Of a stretch of DNA of 64,000 nt, positions 33,378-40,977 are shown one piece after another (position 1 is the first letter of the stretch; the number at the start of each line of letters is the position of its first letter). This DNA comes from Pseudomonas nitroreducens TX1 (GTDB lineage: Bacteria; Pseudomonadota; Gammaproteobacteria; Pseudomonadales; Pseudomonadaceae), in the NCBI RefSeq assembly GCF_000313755.1, contig NZ_AMZB01000116.1, positions 60,267-124,266 on the forward strand, read 5' to 3'. The notes below the pieces were generated by a model. That model did not search any database and had not been told where the DNA came from. It saw only the letters and a list, made by a program, of their open reading frames with translations. Both the position numbers and the translations under genes were made by a program.

Positions 33378-34404
33378 GTTCGCCTGGCCCTGGATCTTCC
33401 TGCTCGCCCCGCTGCCCTGGGTGATGCGCCTCGTCCTGCCGCCGGCCGACAACGGCGAGGCGGCGATCAAGGTCAGCTTCCTCAAGGAACTCGAGGGCCT
33501 CGCCGGCCGCCGGGCCCGCGCACGCCTGCCGGCCTGGCGCCAACAGGCGCCCTTCGCCCTGCTCTGGCTGTGCCTGCTGCTGGCCGCTGCGCGCCCGCAA
33601 TGGGTCGGCGAGCCGCTGCCGATCCCGGCTACCGGCCGCGACCTGCTGGTCGCGGTGGACGTTTCCGGCTCCATGGATTACGTCGACATGACCTGGGACG
33701 GCGCGGAAGTCAGCCGCCTTGACCTGGTAAAGAGGCTCTTCGGTGACTTTATCGAGAGCCGCCGGGGCGATCGCGTCGGGCTGATCCTGTTCGGCACCCG
33801 CGCGTACCTGCAGGCACCGCTGACCTTCGACCGCCATACCGTGCGCATCTGGCTGGACGAGGCGCTGATCGGTATCGCCGGCAAGGACACCGCCCTGGGC
33901 GATGCCATGGGTCTTGCGGTCAAGCGGCTGCGCCAGCGCCCGGCCGAGAGCCGCGTATTGGTACTGATCACCGACGGCGCCAACACCGCCGGCGAGATTT
34001 CCCCGCAGACCGCCGCCAGGCTGGCGGCCCAGGAACAGGTGAAGGTCTACACCATCGGCATCGGCGCCGATCCCAAGCAAGGGGGCGTCGTCGGGCTGTT
34101 CGGCCTCAATCCGGGTCTGGACCTGGACGAACCCACGCTCAAGGCCATCGCCGAAAGCACCGGCGGTGAGTACTTCCGCGCGCGCAACGGCGAAGAGCTG
34201 CAACGCATCTCCGAAAGCCTCGACCAGCTCGAGCCGGTGGAACAGAAGCCGACCCAGGCGCGCCCCGCCATCGCGCTGTACCGCTGGCCGCTGCTGCTGG
34301 CGTTGATGATCAGCGCCGCGCTCGTGGTCGGTACCCTCTGGCCGCCCGAGGACTGGCGCTGGCCGGCCTGGATGGCGCGCCTGCAGAAGGAGCGCCGGCC
34401 ATGA
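33370..34404 (+). CDS. BatA-like von Willebrand factor A protein
   Basis: This 344-residue protein is anchored by an N-terminal hydrophobic pair (FEFAWPWIFLLAPLPWVM, and FALLWLCLLLAAARP at ~56-70) and a C-terminal TM (ALYRWPLLLALMISAALVVGTLW). The vWA domain has an intact MIDAS: LLVAVDVSGSMD, a later Thr/Ser-Asp pair, and LVLITDGANTAG. Its extracytoplasmic domain probably binds a protein partner in a metal-dependent way. It overlaps the genes on both sides (8 bp and ATGA). Confidence 0.92.
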   Translation: MFEFAWPWIFLLAPLPWVMRLVLPPADNGEAAIKVSFLKELEGLAGRRARARLPAWRQQAPFALLWLCLLLAAARPQWVGEPLPIPATGRDLLVAVDVSGSMDYVDMTWDGAEVSRLDLVKRLFGDFIESRRGDRVGLILFGTRAYLQAPLTFDRHTVRIWLDEALIGIAGKDTALGDAMGLAVKRLRQRPAESRVLVLITDGANTAGEISPQTAARLAAQEQVKVYTIGIGADPKQGGVVGLFGLNPGLDLDEPTLKAIAESTGGEYFRARNGEELQRISESLDQLEPVEQKPTQARPAIALYRWPLLLALMISAALVVGTLWPPEDWRWPAWMARLQKERRP

Positions 34405-36161
34405 GCCACGTCTGGCCGCATCTGTTGCACCCGCTCTGGCTGATCCTGCTGCTGCCGCTGGGCTGGCTGCTGTGGAAGCTCTGGCACCGCGAACGCCGCG
34501 CCGGCCGCTGGCAACTGCTGCTGCCCCAGGCATTCCATCCGTGGTTGCTGTCCGGCGGCAACGGTCGCCATGAGCGCCGCCCGTGGATCTACCTCGGTAT
34601 TGCCTGGCTGCTGGCCGTGCTCGCGCTGCTCGGCCCGAGCTGGGAGCAGGTCGAGCAACCGACCCTGGAGCGCAGCGACCCGCTGGTGGTGGTGCTGGAG
34701 CTCACTCCGCAGATGCTCGCCACCGACCTCAAGCCGACCCGTCTGGAGCAGGCCCGGCACAAACTGCTCGACCTGCTGCAGAGCCGCAGCGACGCGCAGA
34801 CCGCCATCGTCGTCTACGCCGGCAGCGCCCACACGCTGGTGCCGCTGTCCAATGACCTGGGCACTGCGCGCAATCTGCTGGATGCCCTCAAGCCGTCGAT
34901 CATGCCCGAGCCGGGCCAGCGCGCCGACCTTGCCGTGGCCCAGGCGCGCCGCCTGCTGGACAATGGCGCGCAGGGCAACGGTCGAATCCTGCTGGTCACC
35001 AGCGCACTGGACGCCCGCGAGCGCCAGGGCATCCGCCAGGCACTCAAAGGCAAGGGCAAGGATCTGCTGCTGCTCGCCGTGGGCACCCCCGGCGGCGCCC
35101 CCATCGCCCAGGAAGACGGCACCTTCCTCAAGGACGACCAGGGCAACATCCTCGTGCCGCGCCTTGACGAGAGCTCGCTACGCACCTTCGCCACCGACAT
35201 GGGCGGACGCTTCCAGCGCTTGCGCACCAGCAGCAGCGACCTGCGCTCCCTCGGCCTGCTGGACAGCACCCAGGGTCTTCAGGTGAGCGAGGAAGATGCC
35301 CTGCTGCGCCTGCAACGCTGGGCCGACCAGGGCTACTGGCTGCTGTTGCCGCTGCTCCTGCTCGCCGCCTGCGCCGGCCGCCGCGGCTGGTTGTTCTGCC
35401 TGCCGCTGTTGCTGCCGCTGTTGTGGGCGCCGCCGCAGGATGCCAACGCCTTCGAGCCCAATGACCTCTGGCTGCGGCCGGACCAGCAGGGCCAGCGCCT
35501 GCTCGACGCCGGACACCCAGCCGAAGCCGCCGAGCGCTTCGACGACTTCCGCTGGAAGGGCCTGGCGCTGTACCGCGCCGGCGATTACGTCGACGCCGCC
35601 CAGGCCTTCGCCCATGGAGACGAAGCCGCCGACCACTACAACCGCGGCAATGCCCTGGCGAAACAGAACGAGCTGGAAGCTGCCATCGACGCCTACGACC
35701 AGGCCCTGGAGCGCGACCCCGAGCTGGAATCGGCCAAGCGCAACAAGGCACTGCTCGAAGACCTGCTGCGCCAGCGCAAGGAAAATCCCACAGGCGATGG
35801 CAAGGACCAGCCCTTGCAGCAGAATCAGGACCCTGCCCAGAACAACGACCCGCAGGCCGCCCAGCCGCAGGATCAGCAGCAGGACGACGAACACTCCGGC
35901 GAGCGCGACTCGCGGCCGGCGCCAGCGGCGAACAACCCTTCTCAGGAGGCTGATCGCCCCTCCGCCAGCACGAGCGACAAACCCGGCGAACACGCCGGCG
36001 AAGAACAGGAAACCAACCCGGAAGAAGCCGGTCCACTAGGGGATGAGCGCCGTCAGGCCCTGGAACAGTGGCTGCGGCAGATTCCCGACGACCCGTCCGA
36101 ACTGTTGCGCCGCAAGTTCTGGTACCAGCAACAGCAGCAGCGCCAGGAACCCACCCCATGA
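34401..36161 (+). CDS. BatB/BatC-like fusion: vWA domain plus TPR and disordered tail
   Basis: This 586-residue protein has N-terminal TMs and a vWA domain (~90-280). Further TMs (YWLLLPLLLLAACAGRRGWLF) precede a TPR region (~405-455, NRGNALAKQNELEAAIDAYDQALERDP). A low-complexity Q/N/D/P-rich tail follows (DPAQNNDPQAAQPQDQQQDD), and the end is a conserved WLRQIPDDPSELLRRKFWYQ. This combines BatB and BatC functions in one chain. The MIDAS is degenerate: where BatA has DVSGSM, this has ELTPQM. Confidence 0.9.
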   Translation: MSHVWPHLLHPLWLILLLPLGWLLWKLWHRERRAGRWQLLLPQAFHPWLLSGGNGRHERRPWIYLGIAWLLAVLALLGPSWEQVEQPTLERSDPLVVVLELTPQMLATDLKPTRLEQARHKLLDLLQSRSDAQTAIVVYAGSAHTLVPLSNDLGTARNLLDALKPSIMPEPGQRADLAVAQARRLLDNGAQGNGRILLVTSALDARERQGIRQALKGKGKDLLLLAVGTPGGAPIAQEDGTFLKDDQGNILVPRLDESSLRTFATDMGGRFQRLRTSSSDLRSLGLLDSTQGLQVSEEDALLRLQRWADQGYWLLLPLLLLAACAGRRGWLFCLPLLLPLLWAPPQDANAFEPNDLWLRPDQQGQRLLDAGHPAEAAERFDDFRWKGLALYRAGDYVDAAQAFAHGDEAADHYNRGNALAKQNELEAAIDAYDQALERDPELESAKRNKALLEDLLRQRKENPTGDGKDQPLQQNQDPAQNNDPQAAQPQDQQQDDEHSGERDSRPAPAANNPSQEADRPSASTSDKPGEHAGEEQETNPEEAGPLGDERRQALEQWLRQIPDDPSELLRRKFWYQQQQQRQEPTP

Positions 36162-37801
36162 AAAGGCTGATCTGCCTGACCCTGCTCTGCCTGGCCGCGA
36201 TGCGCGCCGAAGCCAGCTTCACTGCCAGTGTTGACCGCGCGCGCCTGACTGCAGGCGAGAGCGTCGAACTGACGCTGGAGTCGGATGACCCCACGCTGTT
36301 CGGCAAGCCCGACCTGAAGCCGCTGGACGAGCGCTTCGTGGTACTCGGCACTCGCCAGGTCAACCGCCTGACCACGCTCAACGGCAAGGCTCAGGCCACC
36401 ACGCGCTGGATCATCACGCTGCAGCCGCGCAGCGAGGGCAAGGTGGAAATCCCGCCGATCCGCCTGGGCGGCAACGCCAGCGAACCGATCAGCCTGGACG
36501 TGCTCAAGGCCCAGGACAGCGCCGAGGGCCAGAAGCTCGCCCCGGTGTTCATCGATGCCAGCGTCGACCACGAGGAAAGCTGGGTGCAGGCGCAAGTGAT
36601 CCTTACCCTGCGCATCTACCACTCGGTGTCGCTGTACGACGACAGCAGCCTCAGCCCACTGCGCATGAACGATGCGCGGGTCGAGCAGCTGGGCGAGCCG
36701 CGCACCTACGAGAAGGAAATCAACGGCGTCCGCCACGGTGTGATCGAAGTGCGCTATGCGATCTTCCCGCAGAAAAGTGGCACCCTGGAAATACCCGGCC
36801 AGACCTTCAACGCCACCCAGGCCGCGCAGCGCCGCAACGACGAGTACAACCCCTTCGGCCCGCCGCCGGGCAAGCAGGTGCGGGTGGTCTCGCCGAGCAT
36901 CCCGCTGCAGGTCGACCCCAAGCCCGCCGACTATCCCAGGGACGCGCCCTGGCTGCCCGCCCGTTCGCTCAGCCTGACCGAGACCTGGAGCCCGCAGCCG
37001 GAGGAGGCCAAGGCCGGCGAGGCGCTGACCCGCAACATCATGCTGCGCGTGGAGGGGCTGTCCAGCGCCCAGCTGCCGCCTTTGCCGATCGCCCTGCCCG
37101 AAGGCCTGCGGCATTACCCGGACCAGCCCCAACTGGCCAACGAAAGCAGCGACCAGGGCATGATCGGCAGCCGCGAAGAGCGCGAGGCGCTGATCGCCGA
37201 CAAGGCCGGCCCGGTGGAACTGCCGCCGGTGGAAATCGTCTGGTGGAATACCCAGGAACATCGTGTCGAACGCACCAGCCTGCCGGCCCGCACCCTGCAG
37301 GTCGCTGCCAACTCGCAGCTGGAGGAACACACCGAAGCCCCTGCCATTCCCGGCGAGACGGTCGTCAGCGATACATTGCTCTGGCCCTGGCAACTGGCCT
37401 GCGCACTGCTCAGCCTGACGACCCTCCTCGGCTTCGGCCTGTGGTGGCGAGCCCGCAGCCAGCCGGCGGTGATCCGCGCTGCGCAGGCTGGGCCGAGCAC
37501 CCGCACGCTGCTCGACGAACTGCGCCGCGCCTGCCAGGCCAACGACCCCCACGCCACCCGCCAGGCGCTGGACGCCTGGGCCCGGCAGCAGCCGGAAACC
37601 CTGGCCGACATGGCGGCGCGCTTTGTGCCGCTGTCCGATGCGCTGGACGGCCTCAACGGCGCGCTCTACAGCGACAGCGAAGGTGGGCGCAACTGGCAGG
37701 GCGAAGACCTCTGGCGCGCCATCCGCACCCTGCCCGGCGCCGATCCGGACGCCCCGCCAGCGACGGAAGCCAGCAGCCTGCCGCCGCTCTACCCGCGCTG
37801 A
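36158..37801 (+). CDS. BatD-like periplasmic/membrane protein
   Basis: This is a 547-residue protein. The signal peptide MKRLICLTLLCLAAMRAEA fixes the start at 36158, coupled to the previous stop by ATGA. Immunoglobulin-like beta repeats (FTASVDRARLTAGESVELTLES...) are followed by a C-terminal TM (LWPWQLACALLSLTTLLGFGLWW, ~410-432) and a cytoplasmic helical tail. It is the last gene of the moxR/bat operon. Bat systems are linked to envelope or oxidative stress in other bacteria; the client here is unknown. Confidence 0.9.
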   Translation: MKRLICLTLLCLAAMRAEASFTASVDRARLTAGESVELTLESDDPTLFGKPDLKPLDERFVVLGTRQVNRLTTLNGKAQATTRWIITLQPRSEGKVEIPPIRLGGNASEPISLDVLKAQDSAEGQKLAPVFIDASVDHEESWVQAQVILTLRIYHSVSLYDDSSLSPLRMNDARVEQLGEPRTYEKEINGVRHGVIEVRYAIFPQKSGTLEIPGQTFNATQAAQRRNDEYNPFGPPPGKQVRVVSPSIPLQVDPKPADYPRDAPWLPARSLSLTETWSPQPEEAKAGEALTRNIMLRVEGLSSAQLPPLPIALPEGLRHYPDQPQLANESSDQGMIGSREEREALIADKAGPVELPPVEIVWWNTQEHRVERTSLPARTLQVAANSQLEEHTEAPAIPGETVVSDTLLWPWQLACALLSLTTLLGFGLWWRARSQPAVIRAAQAGPSTRTLLDELRRACQANDPHATRQALDAWARQQPETLADMAARFVPLSDALDGLNGALYSDSEGGRNWQGEDLWRAIRTLPGADPDAPPATEASSLPPLYPR

Positions 37802-37811
37802 CGGCTATGCT

Positions 37812-37838
37812 GGAGGCATCCCCGCCAGAGGTGCCTCC
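37812..37838 (+). promoter_or_regulatory. Hairpin abutting the start codon of the alpha/beta hydrolase gene
   Basis: GGAGGCA (37812-37818) pairs with TGCCTCC (37832-37838), which directly touches the ATG at 37839. The apparent ribosome binding site AGAGG lies in the 13-base loop. No T-run is present, so a translational or operator role is more likely than termination. Confidence 0.5.
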
Positions 37839-38927
37839 ATGCGTTGCAACCGGCTGATTTCCACGCTGGCCGCCGGCCTGCTGTCGATCTGCACTCTCTC
37901 CCTGAACGCCGCCCAGATCCTGCCGCCGCCCCAGCCACTGCAAGGCCCCGGCGGCTCGCACTATGTCCACGCCGATGTGCGCCAGTGGCACTTCGCGGCC
38001 AACGGCAACGAATACTGGGTATTCATCCCGGACCGCCCCGCCCCGTCCAGCGCGCCGGTGGTGGTTTTCACCCACGGCTGGAGCGTGATGCAGCCGGACC
38101 TGTACCGCGCCTGGATCGAGCACATCGTCCGCCGTGGCGCCATCCTCATCTACCCACGCTACCAGGCCACCCTGAAGACCCCGGCCGCGGAGTTCCTGCC
38201 CAACGCCGCCGACGCCGTGCGCCACGCCGTTGCCGATCTGCAGGCAGGCAAGCTGGGCGTGAAGCCGGAGCTGGAGCACGTGGCCTATGTCGGTCATTCG
38301 GCAGGTGGGCTGATCGCCAGCGGCCTGGCGGCGTCCTGGCAACGCCTGGGCGTACCCACGCCGCGCGCGCTGATGGCCGTGGAGCCGGGCAGGAGCAGCG
38401 GCCAGCGCTGGCGACAGGTGCCGCTGGAGCCGCTGGCGGACATTCCCGCCGGCACCCTGTTGCTGGCAATCTGTGGCGACGAGGACGAGCGCGTCGCCTG
38501 CGACGACGCCCGGCGCATCTACGGAGAAAGCACCCTGGTCGCGCCGCGCGACAAGGACCTGCTCCTGCTGCGCAGCGACCGCCACGGCAGCCCGCCGCTG
38601 CTGGCCAACCATGCCGCCCCCACTGCGCCGCGCTTCGACCCACGCTACCCGCCCAGCGACTCTTCCAGCTGGCTGCTCAATCGTGTGCAGGAACGTGTGA
38701 AGCAACGGCTCAAGCAGGGACAGCCCTCGGCGCACAATGCCCTGGCCATCGACGCAATGGACTGGTTCGGGCCGTGGAAGCTGTTCGATGCATTGTGCGA
38801 CACCGCCTTTTACGGCCAGGACCGCGACTACGCCCTGGGCGGCGGACCGGCCCAGCTGTCCATGGGGCGCTGGAGCGACGGGACGCCGGTGAAGGCGATT
38901 CAGCGGTTGTCCCAATCCGTCCCCTGA
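37839..38927 (+). CDS. Secreted alpha/beta hydrolase
   Basis: This is a 362-residue protein with a signal peptide (MRCNRLISTLAAGLLSICTLSLNAAQ). The alpha/beta fold shows the oxyanion-loop motif VVFTHGWSV, the nucleophile elbow VAYVGHSAGGL (Ser), an acid candidate in LAICGDEDERV, and a His in LLRSDRHGSP. The substrate class (esterase, lipase or peptidase) cannot be told. It lies 37 bp after batD and could read through from that operon. Confidence 0.88.
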   Translation: MRCNRLISTLAAGLLSICTLSLNAAQILPPPQPLQGPGGSHYVHADVRQWHFAANGNEYWVFIPDRPAPSSAPVVVFTHGWSVMQPDLYRAWIEHIVRRGAILIYPRYQATLKTPAAEFLPNAADAVRHAVADLQAGKLGVKPELEHVAYVGHSAGGLIASGLAASWQRLGVPTPRALMAVEPGRSSGQRWRQVPLEPLADIPAGTLLLAICGDEDERVACDDARRIYGESTLVAPRDKDLLLLRSDRHGSPPLLANHAAPTAPRFDPRYPPSDSSSWLLNRVQERVKQRLKQGQPSAHNALAIDAMDWFGPWKLFDALCDTAFYGQDRDYALGGGPAQLSMGRWSDGTPVKAIQRLSQSVP

Positions 38928-39402
38928 TGTTCCGGGCGCCTGGTGGGTTCGCGAGCAAGGGCCAGGCGCCCCCCCTCTTTCCTACGAAGAGCCCAACAGA
39001 TCCGGCTTTGGCTCTTAGCGACTTCCAGAGAAATGTCCGCACGCGCCGAATGCCCCGTTCAGGAGGCCGAGCGGAAGCGGAGTTTCAGGGGTTGAGCGAC
39101 ATGGATGTCGCGAGAGCGGCGATGGGCCAGGGATGGCCCTTCGACGCGTGCCCCTGTAACTTCGCTGGAGCGAGGGCATTTTTTCGCCCCAAGCGAAAAA
39201 CCGGATGTCCGGGGCAAGACCTTTGCCTACTTTGGGGCGTTTGCCAAAGTAGGTCGCCCGAGGGGGCGAAACAAGATGCATGGGCGTACGCTGAAGCGAC
39301 GCAGAAACACACCAGTCGACGCAGCAAGCTGCAGGCCCTGCCAGCGGATCGCGGGCGTGGCCCGCTCCTACAGGGGAGTCACCGTGGGCGGAACCGATCC
39401 CA
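38928..39402. repeat. Intergenic block of repeat-derived sequence
   Basis: This 475 bp block has no gene I believe. It contains the inverted repeat CCTACTTTGG (39226-39235) / CCAAAGTAGG (39244-39253), TTTTTCGCCCCAAGCGAAAAA-like symmetry at 39180-39200, and a type-2 REP at 39350-39375. On the minus strand it reads as a peptide-like string (TYFGKRPKVGKG, FAPSGDLLW). I recognise that string from many spurious short annotated proteins in Pseudomonas and relatives, so this is probably a dispersed non-coding repeat. Confidence 0.6.
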
Positions 39403-39819
39403 TCAGCCGGCAGAGTTCTCCATCACCGCCCCCTTGAACACATCGTCCAGCGGCACCTGGTAGCCAATGGCGAGGCGGTTGGTCTCGTTGGCCATCGCAA
39501 CGACCGCCATCAGCTCGCCGAGCATGGCGTCGTCCATTCCGGCCTTGCGCGCCGCGGCGCCATGGGAACCGATGCAGTAGTTGCAGTTGTTGGTGACGCT
39601 GACGGCAACATAGATCAGCTCCTTCACCAGCGGGTCCAGTTGCCCCGGCCCCATCACCTGCTTGAGGCTTTCCCAGGTGCGCTTCAGGGTCTGCGGGTGG
39701 TTGGCCAGCGCCTTCCAGAAGTTGTTAACCCAGTCGATCTTGCGGGTCGCCATGATGTCGTCGTAGACGGCACGGACCTCGGCGCTGGCGTCGGCGTATT
39801 CGATGAGCTGGAAGGACAT
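39403..39819 (-). CDS. Carboxymuconolactone decarboxylase (CMD/AhpD-like) family protein
   Basis: This is a 138-residue all-helical protein. The CxxC-x3-H motif of the AhpD-like branch is present (NNCNYCIGSHGAAARKAG), which indicates a thiol-based peroxidase or reductase activity rather than decarboxylation. GGAGG-like sequence precedes the ATG. It is divergent from the cyclase-family gene with 120 bp between, and they may share a control region. Confidence 0.88.
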   Translation of the reverse strand: MSFQLIEYADASAEVRAVYDDIMATRKIDWVNNFWKALANHPQTLKRTWESLKQVMGPGQLDPLVKELIYVAVSVTNNCNYCIGSHGAAARKAGMDDAMLGELMAVVAMANETNRLAIGYQVPLDDVFKGAVMENSAG

Positions 39820-39939
39820 GGAGGCTCCTGATGGAATAACGAAACAGAATAAGAAAAGTAGAATTCAGAATTGGATGACGGATCAGACGATGGAGAAAGA
39901 TAAGGCGCTTTCTCCCATCCCCGTCAAGGAATCAGACTC

Positions 39940-40737
39940 ATGCAACGCCTTCCCGCCCTGCTCTTCGCCGCCGCCCTGCTGCCCGCCGCGAGCCAGGCCG
40001 CCCAGCCCGGCCTGTGGGACACCTATGCCAGCCTCAAACAACACGACTGGATTGACCTGACCCATTCGTTCGACAGCAACACCCCGCACTGGAAAGGCTT
40101 CGAGCCCATGGGTCGCAAGACGCTCTACACCGTGGACAAGGACGGTTTCCAGGTGGAGCTGTACAGCCACGTCGGCCAGTGGGGCACCCACGTCGACCCG
40201 CCGGTGCACTTCCACAAGGGCCTGCGCAGCGTCGACCAGTTGGACGTGAAGGAGCAGTTCCTGCCACTGGTGGTGTTCGACATTCACGAGCAGGTGGCGA
40301 AGAACCCCGACTATGTGCTGAGCCTGGCCGATGTGAAGGCCTGGGAAGCCAAGCACGGCCCCGTTCCCCAAGGCGCCTTCGCGGCACTGCGTACCGACTG
40401 GTCGCAGCGCTGGCCGGACCAGGCGAAGATGCAGAACCAGGATGCCAAGGGCGTGGCGCACTATCCGGGCTGGAGCAAGGAAGCGCTGGTGTACCTCTAC
40501 GAGACGCGCAAGATCACCGCGTCCGGACACGAGACCACCGACACCGATCCGGGCATCGCCACCAGCAAGGACGACTACTCGCTGGAGTCCTACATCCTGG
40601 GCACCAACCACTACCAGATCGAGCTGCTCGCCAACCTCGACAAGGTGCCCGAAGCCGGCGCGCTGGCGGTGGTGAGCTTCCCGAAGATAGCCAAAGGCAC
40701 GGGCTTCCCGGCGCGGGTGTTTGCCATCCTGCCATAA
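39940..40737 (+). CDS. Secreted cyclase-family metal-dependent hydrolase
   Basis: This is a 265-residue protein with a signal peptide (MQRLPALLFAAALLPAASQAA). The metal-binding core HVGQWGTHVDPPVHF is the HxGTHxDxPxH motif of the cyclase/kynurenine-formamidase family. It is preceded by WIDLTHSFDSNTPHW and followed by the conserved GHETTDTDPG near the C-terminus. These enzymes hydrolyse amides or lactones such as N-formylkynurenine or isatin. The exported form here suggests action on an external or periplasmic substrate. Confidence 0.88.
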   Translation: MQRLPALLFAAALLPAASQAAQPGLWDTYASLKQHDWIDLTHSFDSNTPHWKGFEPMGRKTLYTVDKDGFQVELYSHVGQWGTHVDPPVHFHKGLRSVDQLDVKEQFLPLVVFDIHEQVAKNPDYVLSLADVKAWEAKHGPVPQGAFAALRTDWSQRWPDQAKMQNQDAKGVAHYPGWSKEALVYLYETRKITASGHETTDTDPGIATSKDDYSLESYILGTNHYQIELLANLDKVPEAGALAVVSFPKIAKGTGFPARVFAILP

Positions 40738-40766
40738 AACCTGAGCTGCTCATGGGCGCGATGAGC

Positions 40767-40886
40767 CCCTCTCCCTAACCCTCTCCCTGGAGGGAGAGGG
40801 AACTGAGCGGCATCAAGCGAAACACCGAGTTGACCGGCAACTCCGCTGCGCCCCCTCTCCCTTCAGGGAGAGGGCTGGGGAGAGGG
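40767..40886. repeat. Inverted pair of CCCTCTCCC repeats
   Basis: One unit (40767-40801, CCCTCTCCCTAACCCTCTCC then TGGAGGGAGAGGG) and its inverted counterpart (40851-40886, CCCTCTCCCTTCAGGGAGAG then GGCTGGGGAGAGGG) flank about 50 bp. A related pair lies at 52702-52833. Each unit contains the hairpin CCCTCTCCCT..AGGGAGAGGG. Confidence 0.8.
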
Positions 40887-40926
40887 CGGCGCAGAATAAA
40901 GACGGATGCCCGAGCCAATGACGTAA

Positions 40927-40955
40927 ACAAAAACCGCGGCCCAAGGCCGCGGTTT
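40927..40955 (-). terminator. Terminator of the YCF48-RND operon
   Basis: The 11 bp stem AAACCGCGGCC-caa-GGCCGCGGTTT (40931-40955) is followed on the minus strand by TTTTTG. It lies 23 bp after the RND gene stop. Confidence 0.88.
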
Positions 40956-40977
40956 CCATTTACCGCTCGACAGTCGA

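Noticed and set aside
39085..39327. Minus-strand 80-codon frame (MLRRLVCFCVASAYAHASCF...)
   Set aside because: The string is typical of repeat-derived spurious proteins and there is no ribosome binding site; treated as a non-coding repeat.
37844..39463. A 539-codon plus-strand frame overlapping the alpha/beta hydrolase
   Set aside because: It is in another frame of a gene with a signal peptide and GHSAG motif; Arg/Pro/Ala-rich shadow.
40741..40920. CCCTCTCCC repeats considered as a CRISPR array
   Set aside because: Only two inverted units, no regular spacers and no cas genes; they are palindromic intergenic repeats.
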